From: Coptodactyla brooksi
Lineage: Eukaryota > Arthropoda > Insecta > Coleoptera > Scarabaeidae
NCBI GenBank assembly: GCA_033557675.1
Contig: JAWQRM010000390.1
Coordinates: 1-23,291, forward strand
Reading direction: 5' to 3'
Length of the DNA stretch: 23,291 nt
Shown here: one piece after another, positions 9,165-19,280 of the stretch
Layout of the letters: every line of letters starts with the position of its first letter
Numbering within the stretch: position 1 is the stretch's first letter
Notes under the pieces: model-generated
What the model saw: the letters and a program-made list of their open reading frames with translations, nothing else
Database searches by the model: none
Told to the model about the DNA's origin: nothing
Position numbers and translations under genes: made by a program

Positions 9165-10029
9165 TACATACAGATTTTGATTGATACATGATTATTACAT
9201 ATGGAAAGCTGTCTGCAGTAATCTTTATCTATCTGAGTATTTTACATCTAAAGTAAGAATTTCAAGTCAGAGTTATACAAAACTGTTCATTCTTGCTGAT
9301 TAATTAATTCCTTTTTTTAAGAAAAGGTTAGTATATAATTTAACTGAGGTTAAAAGTTAAATTCACCCCAATAACTAACATGGTTGGTACAAATTCAACT
9401 TTATTTATATAACATGAGTTTGTTATAATTTCGTGGACTTTTCGCTCAGGTATGAAAATTACTTTTTAATGAACACAAATATAAATTGGCCTCCGAGGGG
9501 GAACCGAATCTGCGACCTCTGCTTTCATGGTAGATGTTCTAACCATCTGAACTTCCCCAGAGTCTCTACGAGGGATTCCTCCTTGAGGTCAATATCTTTG
9601 TTTGTTTAATAAAGAGCAATACAATGATTACTTCTATTAAATGTGATTTTATTACATTTCTCTTAAATACAACGTTATGATCATATGGGATTTTGAATAT
9701 TTTCGCGCTTACTTTCAAAAATCGTCCATTTCCATCAGCTGGAATGATACTACGCAGGTTTCCAAAACGGTAGCGTGCGCTACAACTTATCACAAACGTA
9801 ATTTAACAATTCGTAAACATCGAAAACCTCTACTCAAACCTTTAACAAAGGTTTGAAAGGGAAACTGATATGTTGTCACAATTAGTAGATATATCTCCAG
9901 TAGACAAATCTGCTTGCTTTAAGTGGAATTTTTGGAACAGATTTTTGTTACAAATATTAGGAATTATTGCAGCACAAATTGTACTACTTGTACTATTCAA
10001 AACCTTTCGCTCAAGTTAGACTAAGTTTC
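9165..10029. other. Mostly non-coding stretch with a 10-bp hairpin
   Basis: Apart from the tRNA-like relic annotated separately, I see no gene. A perfect inverted repeat lies at 9834-9856 (TCAAACCTTT, loop AAC, AAAGGTTTGA). The minus-strand frame 9566-9793 (75 codons) is unrecognised. A short frame at 9870-10019 could encode 49 residues with one hydrophobic segment (FLLQILGIIAAQIVLLVLF); nothing else supports it as a gene. Confidence 0.4.
9490..9562 (-). repeat. tRNA-derived relic (SINE head or tRNA pseudogene)
   Basis: On the minus strand this folds like a decayed tRNA. The acceptor strands CTCTGGG and CTCGGAG pair over 7 bp with two wobbles. The D stem GTTC/GAAC encloses AGATGGTTA. The anticodon stem TCTAC/GCAGA has one mismatch around the 7-base loop CATGAAA. 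The T region retains TTCGGTTC, but its stem no longer pairs. Position 33 is A instead of T and there is no long variable arm, so a working tRNA is unlikely despite a nominal TGA anticodon. A tRNA-derived SINE is the main alternative. Confidence 0.5.
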
Positions 10030-10145
10030 GTTCCAGTATGGTGGTGGTTCTGCGCGTTTTATGATTAGGGTGCAAGAATTTCTTAGAAATACCTTACCTG
10101 ATGCTATTATTAGCAAAAGATTCGGAATTATATAAATTATTCATT
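10030..10145 (+). pseudogene. Tc1/mariner-type transposase fragment, short
   Basis: One open stretch reads SFQYGGGSARFMIRVQEFLR then NTLPDAIISKRF. It parallels the FQ-D-G-A-P-A-H...VREFL...FP...I block around the second catalytic Asp of Tc1-like transposases, with that Asp changed to Gly. A TAA follows at about 10132, and the downstream text to about 10290 gives only vague similarity. It is too short to assign a family and is not part of the neighbouring 6691-9163 element. Confidence 0.4.
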
Positions 10146-10289
10146 CCATAGGTTTAAATGAATTCAAATGTTGGCATTGCTCTGATATTTCCCCTACATC
10201 GTTCACAATATTGGCGTTCCTTTAACAGCCACATTCATCGCGTCTTGGCGAAATACTAATATACATCGCAGACGTTGTACATAATTCAA

Positions 10290-12296
10290 GTCCACTTAGT
10301 GGGTACGGCTTATTGTGATTACATTACATTTAGTTACACAGTAACTAAATGTAAGGAACAATACCTAGAAAAAACCAGTACACAAGCACATATTTCCAAT
10401 TAAATAATATTGTGAAATAAATGAAATATTCTCCAAATTACCAAACCCCAACGCATGAAATGTGTCAAGTGCACGACCAAACTTTGTACTAGTTTCTAAC
10501 ACTGTAGAGGTGCGCGCTATGATTTGTAATTAAAACAATTAGAATTGCGTAAATTGTAGCATTTGCGACACAAGCTTATTAAAATAAAAATAAATATGTA
10601 TTAAATATAGTGTTCCACAATTACATCATGGAAGATTATATACGAATATTTCTTTATATGCATATCTTCTGGAACTTTAAGTAAACAGAAATAAGAAAAT
10701 ATAATGCAGATATTAATTCAGGTTTTAAATTTTGTCAAAAGCATTTTGCAATTGTTGCTCCATTTTCAATGGCTTTTAGATTCTTTAAGAGCTATGGCAT
10801 CCAACATAGGAAACCGTGTTTGATAAACTGCACTTTTTAAATAACCGAGCACCAAATAATAGCAACACTCGATAATTCTTATTAAATTCGGTAATTTTTT
10901 TGATCTCGCCTTCAACAATAACCAGGATATGGCAGATTATTTAACAAATAACATTAAAACCAGTGAGTTAAAAGTAAAATTCCAGTTCGTCCAATTTTCC
11001 CCTCTAATTTTTGCTATAACTTCTTATACAGCTTTGGGGTTGGCATTTCACGGAAAATAATGCCAGGCTCCACAGGTTATTCCCGTTGGCCCTGGTATGC
11101 GCCCAGGGAACTGTTTTCAATTAAATTTTATATTTTTTACGACGGCGTCTCGTGGTATTGTGGCTCTTCTCGTCGACCCTGCCGAGAAAATTAAATTCGT
11201 CTATCTCGGAACTGTTGTTGTGGATTTTCCCTCTTTTCTTCCGCAGCAAAACTTCCTTCCCTTTTAAGCTGTGTACGAGATGGAATGCGTCATTTCTCAT
11301 CTGGCTTAAACCGGATCTGCCTTCTCTAGAAGCTGCATAACCGAAAGATTCCTCGGGGCGATTAGTTTGTTAGTAGGAAGCATTCAATATGCAATGAAAA
11401 TTCTGGTATCTGTATAATATCGGCGTAGTTTACTTAATTAGCAAAATTCTGCTATTACACCATGCACGTAACCGTTCGTATCATTTAATTTTTGTCAAAA
11501 ATGCGTCCGTTCAGCGAAATAAAGTTAATTAAAGATAAATACATACACCACAGCAATTACTGTTGTTTTTAATTTATGCGGTGGGTTTTAATGAAAAACA
11601 CGCGACTTTCAATTACAAAATTCACGCCAATGCAAATTAATATTTACCATGAAATTTCGTTGGCGCTGCTAAAACTGCATGATGGAAACAAAAATGTAAT
11701 TGCATCCGTAAGGCAAATTCATCCATTATTAAAAAAAAAGCAAAACTGCGAAAGGCGCACTTAAATATTAGTAAGTACCAACGTAGCTATTGTTTTTGTT
11801 GAATTCCAAGTAAACATACATGTGATTTGTATGTACAATTCGTTATGTGTTAATATAATTTAGCGGTTGTAATCGATTCAAAAGTATTCGCATATTATAT
11901 TATATTTAGCAGTACAATAGCAATTTTTAAAAATTGCTACTTACATAACAACCACTACAAGTCTTGCATGAGCTTTTGTACACAATTTTGTATTTTAGGT
12001 AAACGTGGATGACATCTTTGACTATAGAAAATAATGTATTTTTCATCTAATTTATTAGCTCATTAAATTAAAGCTTTTAAGACTTTATTAAAAACTACTG
12101 AAAAAAATCGTAAGTACTGAATTCAAAAATTATCAAGTTACAGTTGTTTCCCGAAAAGGGAAAAATATTTTCTGATAGCTTAGAACAGAAAAGGGGAGGT
12201 TCATTAACATGTTACTAACCGTGACTGATTCTTAGTCAACTTTATAGGTTTATTTGGTACGAGATGAATTAGGTGAATTAGTATATTTATTACTAT
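10290..12296. other. Long non-coding stretch, including a candidate conserved block
   Basis: No recognisable gene. 10324-10354 holds a perfect 14-bp inverted repeat. From about 11080 to 11760 the composition becomes more mixed and CG-containing, with TAATTA-type homeodomain motifs and an ATGCAAATTAAT composite POU/homeodomain-like site at 11630-11641. Short frames at 11152-11340 and 11576-11764 lack any recognisable domain. The block could be a regulatory element of an unseen gene. Confidence 0.3.
10324..10354. repeat. Perfect 14-bp hairpin
   Basis: TTACATTTAGTTAC (10324-10337) and GTAACTAAATGTAA (10341-10354) are exact reverse complements around the loop ACA. Confidence 0.9.
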
Positions 12297-12359
12297 TAGG
12301 TCGTTCGGAAAGTAATTTCGTTTTTTTTGTGAAAAAAAACGAAAGGCACTTTTCTTAGA

Positions 12360-12960
12360 GAGTATAAATATTTTATGTAATTACATAAGCATCTTTCTAA
12401 CAGTAGCATGATTCCACGCTCATGACGCTTCTGATCCTTGCTGGCAGAAAAAAACTAATCCAAGTCATTTTTGACGGCTTCATTTGAAGCAAAGGTTTTG
12501 CCAGATTCGGATAATATGATAGGTATGGTAGTACAACCCATCCAAGCTGTAAAAGCTTCTGGCGAGTTACCAAACTGGTATGCGGTTACCCATTATCTTT
12601 GTGGAACACTATACCTTTTCTATTGATCAATTCTGGCCTTCTCTGTTTGAGTAAATCATGCAATTTGTCCAGTTGATGAAAGTACACTTTAGAATTGATC
12701 GTGGTATTCTCCCAAAAATTTTGGAAAGAGCTCCCAAAAATGTTGCAAACTTGCAAAAAAATTTGTCTGCAAAAAATCGTGCAATTTATTTGTCCAGTTT
12801 ATGACAGTACGTTTTAGAATCGAACGTGGTATTTTTCAAAAAAAAATTGAAAAGAGCTCCCAAAAATTTTGCAAACTTTTGCAAAAAATTTTGCAAACCA
12901 GTTTTGACCATCTTCGCCATATACGTTGACTAACTTTTTCTCGCTTAAACGGCATTTTTA
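12360..12960 (-). pseudogene. mariner transposase, broken, with an internal tandem duplication
   Basis: Minus-strand fragments in order: a possible N-terminal scrap (NAVQAREKVSQRIW) near 12960; ELLPENTTINSKVYFHQLDK-like text; DLLKQRRPELINRKGIVFHK plus DNG (second catalytic Asp, about 12590); GWVVLPYLSYYPNLA (about 12500-12550), where the usual YSPDLAP third Asp is Asn; and FASNEAVKNDLD, FSASKDQKRHERGIMLLLER near the C-terminus. Most of the helix-turn-helix region and the first catalytic Asp block are missing. A segment around the ELL...FHQLDK coding text is tandemly repeated (12657-12777 and 12778-12902). Confidence 0.75.
12657..12902. repeat. Tandem duplication of ~121-125 bp inside the mariner relic
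   Basis: Two diverged copies share TGCAATTT...TGTCCAGTT, the GTGGTATT block and GAGCTCCCAAAAAT, offset by 121 to 125 bases. Only the first copy is in continuity with the downstream catalytic region. Confidence 0.75.
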
Positions 12961-14626
12961 TCTTCTATGTAGTAACAAAGCAAAATGTGCAGAAAATGCT
13001 GTTTTTGACTCCCTATGTTTGTGTCCTTGCTAAACTCAGATCATAAATTTATTTATTTTTTTGTTTTTATTATTTAGTCCTTCGATCTTAGTCCTAAGAT
13101 CTTATCTGATAGTATATTTGCAGTTCGAGATAAGAGGTGCGCTCACATATTGCTGAATTTGGACTTTCCGTACTATAAATCATAATAGACGTGCTTGTAA
13201 GTTACATCACTTTGATATTTCATGTGTGTCATCCCTCTTAACAATTTTGGCATGCCACACAGAGAATAGTCAGAACCCGGGTTCAAGAAAAATTATACTT
13301 CGTCTGTGGGTATGGATTTCGCAAATAAGATATGCGATTCCAGTTCTGCACATTTTCGGTTTCAATGTGAGAAACATCCCTCCAAAGAGTAATCTAGTAT
13401 TAGTATAAAGGGATGAAACACGTTGTCAAAGGGGTAACTTGAAATAAAGAAACTACAGAATTGCTTCAAAATTTGTGTTTGGGTGAAAGTAATTTTATAG
13501 GGTGAAACGTTCTTTCAAGTGGATAAGACGAAAAACTTAGTAGATATTCAAATAGAAGAATATCATAATGCACGAAGTAACGTATTAATTACGCTTATAA
13601 TATATGTTGTGGTACAATCAGCAACTTAAGTGGTGAAACATCCCTTGCAAATGGCCAGCTTATTTATTAACTTTAAAACTACTATGGTTAATGTTATTTA
13701 TGAACAAATCTGAGTCACAAACGTATTTCTGTAAGCTTGGCATTTTTCATTTAACGCTTATTGAAACAGATATACTGAAGCCTACAATAAATGGTTTTAA
13801 ATGCGCTTAAATAATTCAAAATTTATTATTTTAACTAGTAACTTATATTATTTTATTTTTATTATATTAACTAAAACTATTATTAACGTTATTTATAAAC
13901 AAAGCTGAGTCACACACGTATTGATAAGTTTAGTTGATAACATTTAATCGAAATAGAAAGCGCACATGTAAACTTGCATATATTGGAACATTTTAAGAAA
14001 GAACATATTTTATAAAAGAACGCAAAGAGAAAATTGCATTTTCAAGAGACTGACGCACTTTTAATTAATTTAGAAAATATATGAGATGGATTAGATTAAG
14101 TGGATTCAAAACGCCAGCATATTTAATGAAGAATATAAGCAAACTTATATCTAAAGTATTTAATAAAATATCTTTAACTCGTGGTGAAATATGTAAAATG
14201 TCTATCTTGAAATTATGAAAACTTAATTCTCTAAAAGAATTAAGTCACCTTTTGACAATAATCCGCCTTGACATCAATAATATTAACCTTATGTAATAAA
14301 TATATATGCCATCATTATACATAAAAACTCTAGCCTACCAATTACTCAACATTATGTAATGTGATAAAGGCATGAGTATAAGCACTACTAAAATAAGCAC
14401 TGCTGTAAACTTTTATGTAAGTTTCTAATACGTCAATATAACATCCTTAAATATTATTGGTTGTACCCACATTATCTCGTATGCACATTTTAATCACAGC
14501 GAACAACTAAATAAATTTAAGGTCGAAGTAGTTACTACTGCAAAAAATCATATAGTACTAAGTGTCTTAAGGATTCATTATAATTTCCCAATTATATATT
14601 ATTCTATTATTCTTGCACGATATGAG

Positions 14627-15007
14627 TTATACATTTATTGTCCCGTCTATTTTAAAACAGACGTATGCACGCAAAACAAAAGAACAACAATCTAGTACAG
14701 TAGCACTGCTTTCTCTATGCCTGCAATGTGACAAAGGGTATGCTGTTTCATTCCACATTCTTTGAGTCTGCATATCATGAATAAAATGAAAGCCGTAACG
14801 CATGGCAACGTTGAATCCTAAGATAGAAATTATGGGCGAATGGATAATAATGATAGAGGTATGTGGTTCAACTAGGGCGATGTCGTCTAGAATAACAACT
14901 AAAAAATACATTTGTACAGTTGACAAAGTATGTGTACATAAACAGAGATAGGCAATAATTCGATGTGTTACTATGTGTGTAAATTTACACATATAGTTTC
15001 GACCCAA
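14627..15007 (-). other. Unrecognised 126-codon open frame
   Basis: This is one of the longest uninterrupted frames in the non-transposon part of the window. It starts at ATG and has hydrophobic stretches (MYFLVVILDDIALV, SIIIIHSPIISILGF) and several Cys and His residues, but I recognise no domain. There is no clear promoter or neighbouring gene piece. In AT-rich DNA a frame of this length can occur by chance, so I list it only as a candidate. Confidence 0.2.
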
Positions 15008-15616
15008 CTTTCAATGTACTGATGCACCATTTAAGTAAAATCGAATGAAAATACAAAATGATTACAGAATTTCACCGTCACATTCTGATTAAATAAAATA
15101 GGATCCAAGAATAAACAAGATTAGTTCGACAAACAATCAGAGGCATTAAAGCAACAGATTAAATATGATTTACTAGCATGATGACAACATCAAGTGTACA
15201 TAAATATCAAATAGTAAAGCTAATAGTACTGTTTGAAGTGATTGCGGATGCTGCAATGACTCAATATTACAGGTTTATCAAATATTACCAGACATGACCA
15301 CCAACTCACGAAATAAGACAAAGTAAAACAACATTATCAATATGTTACAATTGTCTTCGATTATTTTCTTCTCCGTAGCTGATTTGTTGAAAACAATGAT
15401 TATCAAGATTGGTGATATATCTTGTTACGAAAACAACTCTTGTTACGAGGTCAACCACAAGACTAAAATGTTCGTCAGAATAAGATGAAAAGTCAACACC
15501 ATTATATTAAGACGAAACAAGGATGTCTGCCAACACAAGAATTTAAAATAATCTACGAGCAGGATATGAACTTGCGATCTACAGCTTTCTTTCATCTTTC
15601 CTATTTCCCTTAAATG

Positions 15617-15756
15617 TTCAGAAAATCATCCTCTTGCTTCTCCTCTTCGAAGAACCGACCTCTGGTAACTGGTGGGATGATTTTTAATAAAACCAAAGCT
15701 GGGATATAGTTGCTCGACTTGTTCGCAAGGAGGAAACATAAGGATGATTTTCTGAA
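15617..15756. repeat. 16-bp inverted repeat pair bracketing 108 bases
   Basis: TTCAGAAAATCATCCT at 15617-15632 is exactly inverted at 15741-15756. The enclosed sequence has no open frame of note. It could be a very small inverted-repeat element, but no target duplication is visible. Nearby, GTCAACC-TATT-GGTTGAC forms another small hairpin at about 15803-15823. Confidence 0.5.
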
Positions 15757-16073
15757 GAGACCTATTATGAAAGGAGTAAGTCGTTGGATTGACCTATTCG
15801 GAGGTCAACCTATTGGTTGACTCTTGGTTCAATAACGGTTAATAAAAGTCCACCGAAAACATCAGATTCATACTGTTACGAATCTGTTAGGTTTCAGAAT
15901 TTTTTGCAATACACAATTTCTGGGTTCCTTATCTTCTAATAAATGATTTTATTATTATCTTTTTATTGAAATGAAATTATTTAATTTTTCTTTAGAGTTC
16001 TTTCGATTCGTAAACTTTTCGAATATTTAGTACAAAAAACAAACGCTAACATCTTAGTGGGATTTTTTATTTA

Positions 16074-16510
16074 CGGGGTCTGTTCAAAAACAGATCTAAC
16101 TTTCGTCGTAGAATCTTTATGTTTTAATTTACATTACACATGTTTGCCCCTTACGAAATACTCTTCCTTGCTTACTTTAACGTAAAACTGCTTATTGAAT
16201 GTCTGTCCTCGTATCACAAATTGATTATGAACAAATTCCAGGGCAGTGGAGGGGAACGAAAACAATCAACATCGACTTTACGTTTGAGCGACAACTATTG
16301 TGATGATTTTGCCTTCGCTTCAGCCGTACACCCAAGATTCATTACTTGTAACGATGGTGTTCATAAAGTTTTCGTCGCTGTTAACACCATTAAACAATTT
16401 TTGGCTAATGTTGGCATGGTTCTCTTGCACAGTTAAACAATGATTCGCAGATGTTTTACAATTGGAAATGAAAATGTCAAAAATATTTTTTATTGGAACT
16501 AACATATCTG
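16074..16510 (-). pseudogene. mariner-type transposase fragment with one element end
   Basis: The sequence from 16074, GGGGTCTGTTCAAAAA preceded by TA, resembles a mariner terminus. On the minus strand upstream of it lie, in order, VQENHANISQKLFNGVNSDE (about 16440-16380), NTIVTSNESWVYG (16323-16360; the usual G-D-E first catalytic motif has become S-N-E), a short KAKSSQ piece, and FVIRGQTFNKQFYVKV (about 16220-16170). The second and third catalytic regions and the N-terminal DNA-binding domain are not found. No opposite end is recognised near 16600. The plus-strand frame 16140-16436 is a shadow. Confidence 0.65.
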
Positions 16511-16973
16511 TAGCTCTTCATTCCTGCCTCGTTTCAAAGTTATCAAAGCATAGAAATGAAATAATTTGCTCGAATCTATCTCTTGACATTGTACCAGGTA
16601 CTGCCTTTTAATTTATATTTTGTAATCTTTTAGTAGAACGGAAAATCCCACAGTATACGAAATCTATGGAAATCCCCGACTTTACTAATGACAAACTGAA
16701 ATTAATTTTAACTGACGTAAACAGCTGACCGGGGTCTAAACTGGTCGCGAATGACTATCAACTATAAAAACTCAAATTTTAATTCAAACCAACTTCTAGA
16801 TATTACATGTTCTATTAATAAAAGGTACAATATGAAGCTAGATGGTAGATCAACGCTTAGATTGTTGAATTTACAAAGATCTTGTCTTGGGGTATTAGCA
16901 GACCCCAGACCGTCCTATGAAAGTTAAAATGAATCACGGTACAAGAAAAACGTTAAAGAAACAAAGCCCTTAA
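16511..16973. other. No recognisable gene
   Basis: The segment between the mariner scrap and the jockey endonuclease. It may hold the decayed 5' part (ORF1 or UTR) of the jockey element, but I could not recognise any of it. Confidence 0.35.
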
Positions 16974-17205
16974 ATGGAACATGTAAGATTTTACAGTTCA
17001 ATGCCCTGACACCGCTAAAAAGCTTAACGTACAAATATAACTTTTTAATTAATACATATGAGGTTTTCACGTTGCTTTACCTATCTCCAAGAACTTCAGG
17101 GATAATTATTAGCCCAGACATCAGTATCTACATTTTCTTGTCTTAGTATAAATCATTTTATTTCATCTATTGTTATATCACGTTTCATTGAGCTTTTCTC
17201 AATCT

Positions 17206-17272
17206 ATTGTCAATATTAATATATTGACAATATTAATATAATATTATATATATATATTATATTATATTATTT
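17206..17272. repeat. AT-rich palindromic and low-complexity segment
   Basis: ATTGTCAATAT, loop TAAT, ATATTGACAAT forms a perfect 11-bp inverted repeat (17206-17231) and runs into TA/ATT low-complexity DNA. It lies in the gap between the endonuclease and RT pieces of jockey copy 1, where coding sequence has been lost. Confidence 0.75.
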
Positions 17273-17779
17273 CCATGACGATTTGTAAATAAAATGTTGC
17301 ATAATAAACAAATAGATTGCGAATACTTTCAACAACGTTTTCAGAGAATTCAAAGCTCCCGAATATGATCTGATTACCGGCACAATACTACCTATCTACC
17401 TGAGAGGGGCTTGAAATGCTGATATTCAACGCAGTGACCATATTATGTCATTACCCGATACAGTGCAAGGTTGCACAAATCATACCTATTTGTATACTAA
17501 AATCTCCAAACACCAAGTTGGATTTAAATCGCAACATTCATCAACAGATCAGATAAATCGACTGGCAGCCAAAATAAAGCACGACTAGAACTTTAGCAAC
17601 AACAGGATATTGTTCTGCAATCTTCATAGATGTCTCTCAAGTTTTCGACAATATATTGGGTTTCTTGTACAAAGCTAAGTGCATCTTACCTCGCACCCAC
17701 TATCAAGTGATCGAATCTTACACAAGAAGCATGTTCTTCAATGTCAAGTATCAAGAAACAGTAATTTCACTGCAGCCAA

Positions 17780-17985
17780 TAAATTCAGGTGTATCACAGA
17801 GAAGTGTGTTGGAACCTCTCTTGTATTTTCTGTATACATCAGACATACCAAAGTCAAGATCAACAATAACTGCAACTTACTAGTAATTCAGGTGTATCAA
17901 AGGGAAGTGTGTTAGAACCTCTCGTTTATTTTCTGTATACATCAGACATGCCAAAGTCAAGATCAACAATAATTGCAACCTACGT
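17780..17985. repeat. 103-bp tandem duplication inside the jockey RT
   Basis: Units 17780-17882 and 17883-17985 differ at about ten positions. The duplication repeats the residues before the catalytic YVDD and introduces a TAG at the junction (17881-17883), breaking the frame. Confidence 0.9.
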
Positions 17986-18055
17986 AGATGACACTGCAAT
18001 AATGGTATCAAATGAAAATACTCATATTGTCTCTAGAGTTCTTCAGAACTACTTA

Positions 18056-18830
18056 CAAGGGAAGTGCCAACAACTGATACACACCAATTTTGATGCAATT
18101 TTGTACAGCGATACAACGAACAAAAATTACGTGTTTTTTATAGGTGCTATAAAAGCTCCTGAGGCAAATAATAAGGGTTGCAATTTGAGAAAAAAAGTAT
18201 TTATTTGCTTGTATGTTGAAAATGAAAACTGTTATCGAAATGTAAATTGAAATGTAAATGCAAATTGACATTTCAAGAGCTTTCTATTGATATATTACAC
18301 ACATACCAGAAGGTGAAAAGGGGTCGGCTACCCCTAGTTTTTTGGAATAATTTTAAAACTGCCCTATCAATTTTGGCGGCGTTAAGTATACATATAATAC
18401 GTTTAAAAATAGTAATAAGTGTTTTTACCTATTCTCTGTAGACCACCCCGCGCGAAATTACGGGGGATACTATATATCCGCTTTCCGTAAGAATAACATG
18501 ACAAAACTGTTAGGTATTTGGAAAGACCTTTGATTAAAAACCTTAAATTAGTCACACAATAAGTTGTTTGTGGTAAAACAAGGCATTTGCGATGTTTAGG
18601 TGTCGTTGGGATTAACTACTCTAATAAAAATACATTCTTTCGCTGGTTACTTGCTGATTTTGATGAAATTTAGCACAGTGTTTGTTTCCAGCGTGACGCA
18701 AAAACCTTTTATAAAAAAAGCGATTTATAAGGGTTAGAAATTAGGGGTAGAAAGTACACTTTCGCCAATATCTCGAAAATGAAAACCGTTGTCGAAAAAT
18801 TTTAAGTATTATTTTCTAAAAATCTCTATC
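18056..18830 (+). repeat. Left arm of the long-inverted-repeat element
   Basis: Matches the reverse complement of 19281-19991. Shared landmarks include GAGCTTTCTATTGATATAT, TTTTTTGGAATAATTT, ATTTTGGCGGCG and TGATGAAATTTAGCACAGTG. Two extra segments of about 30 bases (near 18165-18195 and 18602-18640) account for its greater length. The plus-strand frame 18247-18441 lies within it. Confidence 0.85.
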
Positions 18831-18883
18831 GGTGTTCCATGGAATAAATTAGAACCATTGTGAACCACATGTACATATACTAG

Positions 18884-19102
18884 ACGGACAAGTTAAATTT
18901 AGCACGGATCGTACTGGTATAATGTTACGGTTAATTCATGCCAAACTTCTTTTTAGACACGACTGAAACAATCCCACCCTTCTAATCCTTATAGGGACTC
19001 GGTTACTGATACATACAATAATACTAGCTGGTGTACGATGGACGAGTTAAATTTAACATCGGTCGTAATCGTATAATGGTACGTTAAACTTTTGCCACAC
19101 GT
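18884..19102. repeat. Diverged direct repeats in the centre of the inverted-repeat element
   Basis: 18884-18947 and 19037-19102 share GACRAGTTAAATTTA, TCGTA..., GTATAATG and a final GCCA, about 153 bases apart. They are the only structure I see in the spacer. Confidence 0.55.
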
Positions 19103-19280
19103 GTCGAATAAAAATAACATGTTACAAAAAGAAATTAAGTTAGTAATATAGAATTTAATATTAGGGATATTTAACCTTTTTTTTTGTCTGTTGCTTTTAA
19201 ACTTATTCTAAAAGAATATTTATTTATATATCATATCTATTTCATCACTTAAAGAAAACAAGGATAATTGACTGCATGCA

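Larger units (their letters stand above)
12297..13178 (-). mobile_element. mariner element (minus strand), degenerate
   Basis: The left end TTAGGTCGTTCGGAAAGTAA follows TA and is a classic mariner terminal sequence. It includes a perfect 13-bp inverted repeat with a 3-base loop (12316-12344, T-rich then A-rich). The right end is taken near 13160-13178, where GACTTTCCGTAC resembles a decayed inverse of the left end; this limit is tentative. The total of about 0.9 kb is shorter than a full mariner (about 1.3 kb), as expected from internal loss. Confidence 0.7.
13180..16072. other. Long stretch without a recognisable gene; diverged repeats
   Basis: A block at 13677-13728 (ATTTATGAACAAATCTGAGT core) recurs in diverged form at 13873-13924, offset about 196 bases. 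Loosely similar GGGTGAAAC-like segments occur near 13410, 13500 and 13633, hinting at an old repeat array. The minus-strand frame 14627-15007 is annotated separately. A T-arm-like tRNA relic (minus strand, GCAAG-TTCATAT-CCTGC) is at about 15560-15592. A 16-bp perfect inverted repeat brackets 15617-15756. Short frames such as 13226-13408 are unsupported. Confidence 0.4.
16974..18052 (+). pseudogene. jockey ORF2, N-terminal endonuclease and reverse transcriptase parts
   Basis: 16974-17142 is open and reads CKILQFNA...FLINTYEVFTLLYLSPRTSG, the start of an APE-type endonuclease with its Asn in place. The rest of that domain and the first RT motifs are deleted. RT resumes at 17352 with KAPEYDLITGTIL and continues with HQVGFKSQHSSTDQINRLAA and FIDVSQVFDN (motif A Asp, about 17622-17655). 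The next block, NSGVSQRSVLEPLLYFLYTS, occurs twice through a 103-bp duplication. YVDD (17981-17992) is intact in the second copy. The frame then runs to RVLQNYL and is cut by the inverted-repeat element at 18056. Confidence 0.8.

Noticed and set aside
9490..9562. Functional tRNA-Ser(TGA)
   Set aside because: It lacks the long variable arm, has A at position 33 and an unpaired T stem, so a relic is more likely.
9870..10019. Small plus-strand frame with one hydrophobic segment (49 codons)
   Set aside because: Too short, with no recognisable family or promoter; mentioned only in the description of the surrounding stretch.
11152..11764. Two short plus-strand frames in the candidate regulatory block
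   Set aside because: No domain or splice context; the composition fits non-coding regulatory DNA better.
16140..16436. Plus-strand 98-codon open frame
   Set aside because: The opposite strand carries clear mariner transposase motifs across the same bases.
17679..17915. Plus-strand frame overlapping the jockey RT
   Set aside because: The conserved RT motifs are in the frames of 17656-17883 and 17909-18052; this one is an out-of-phase reading.
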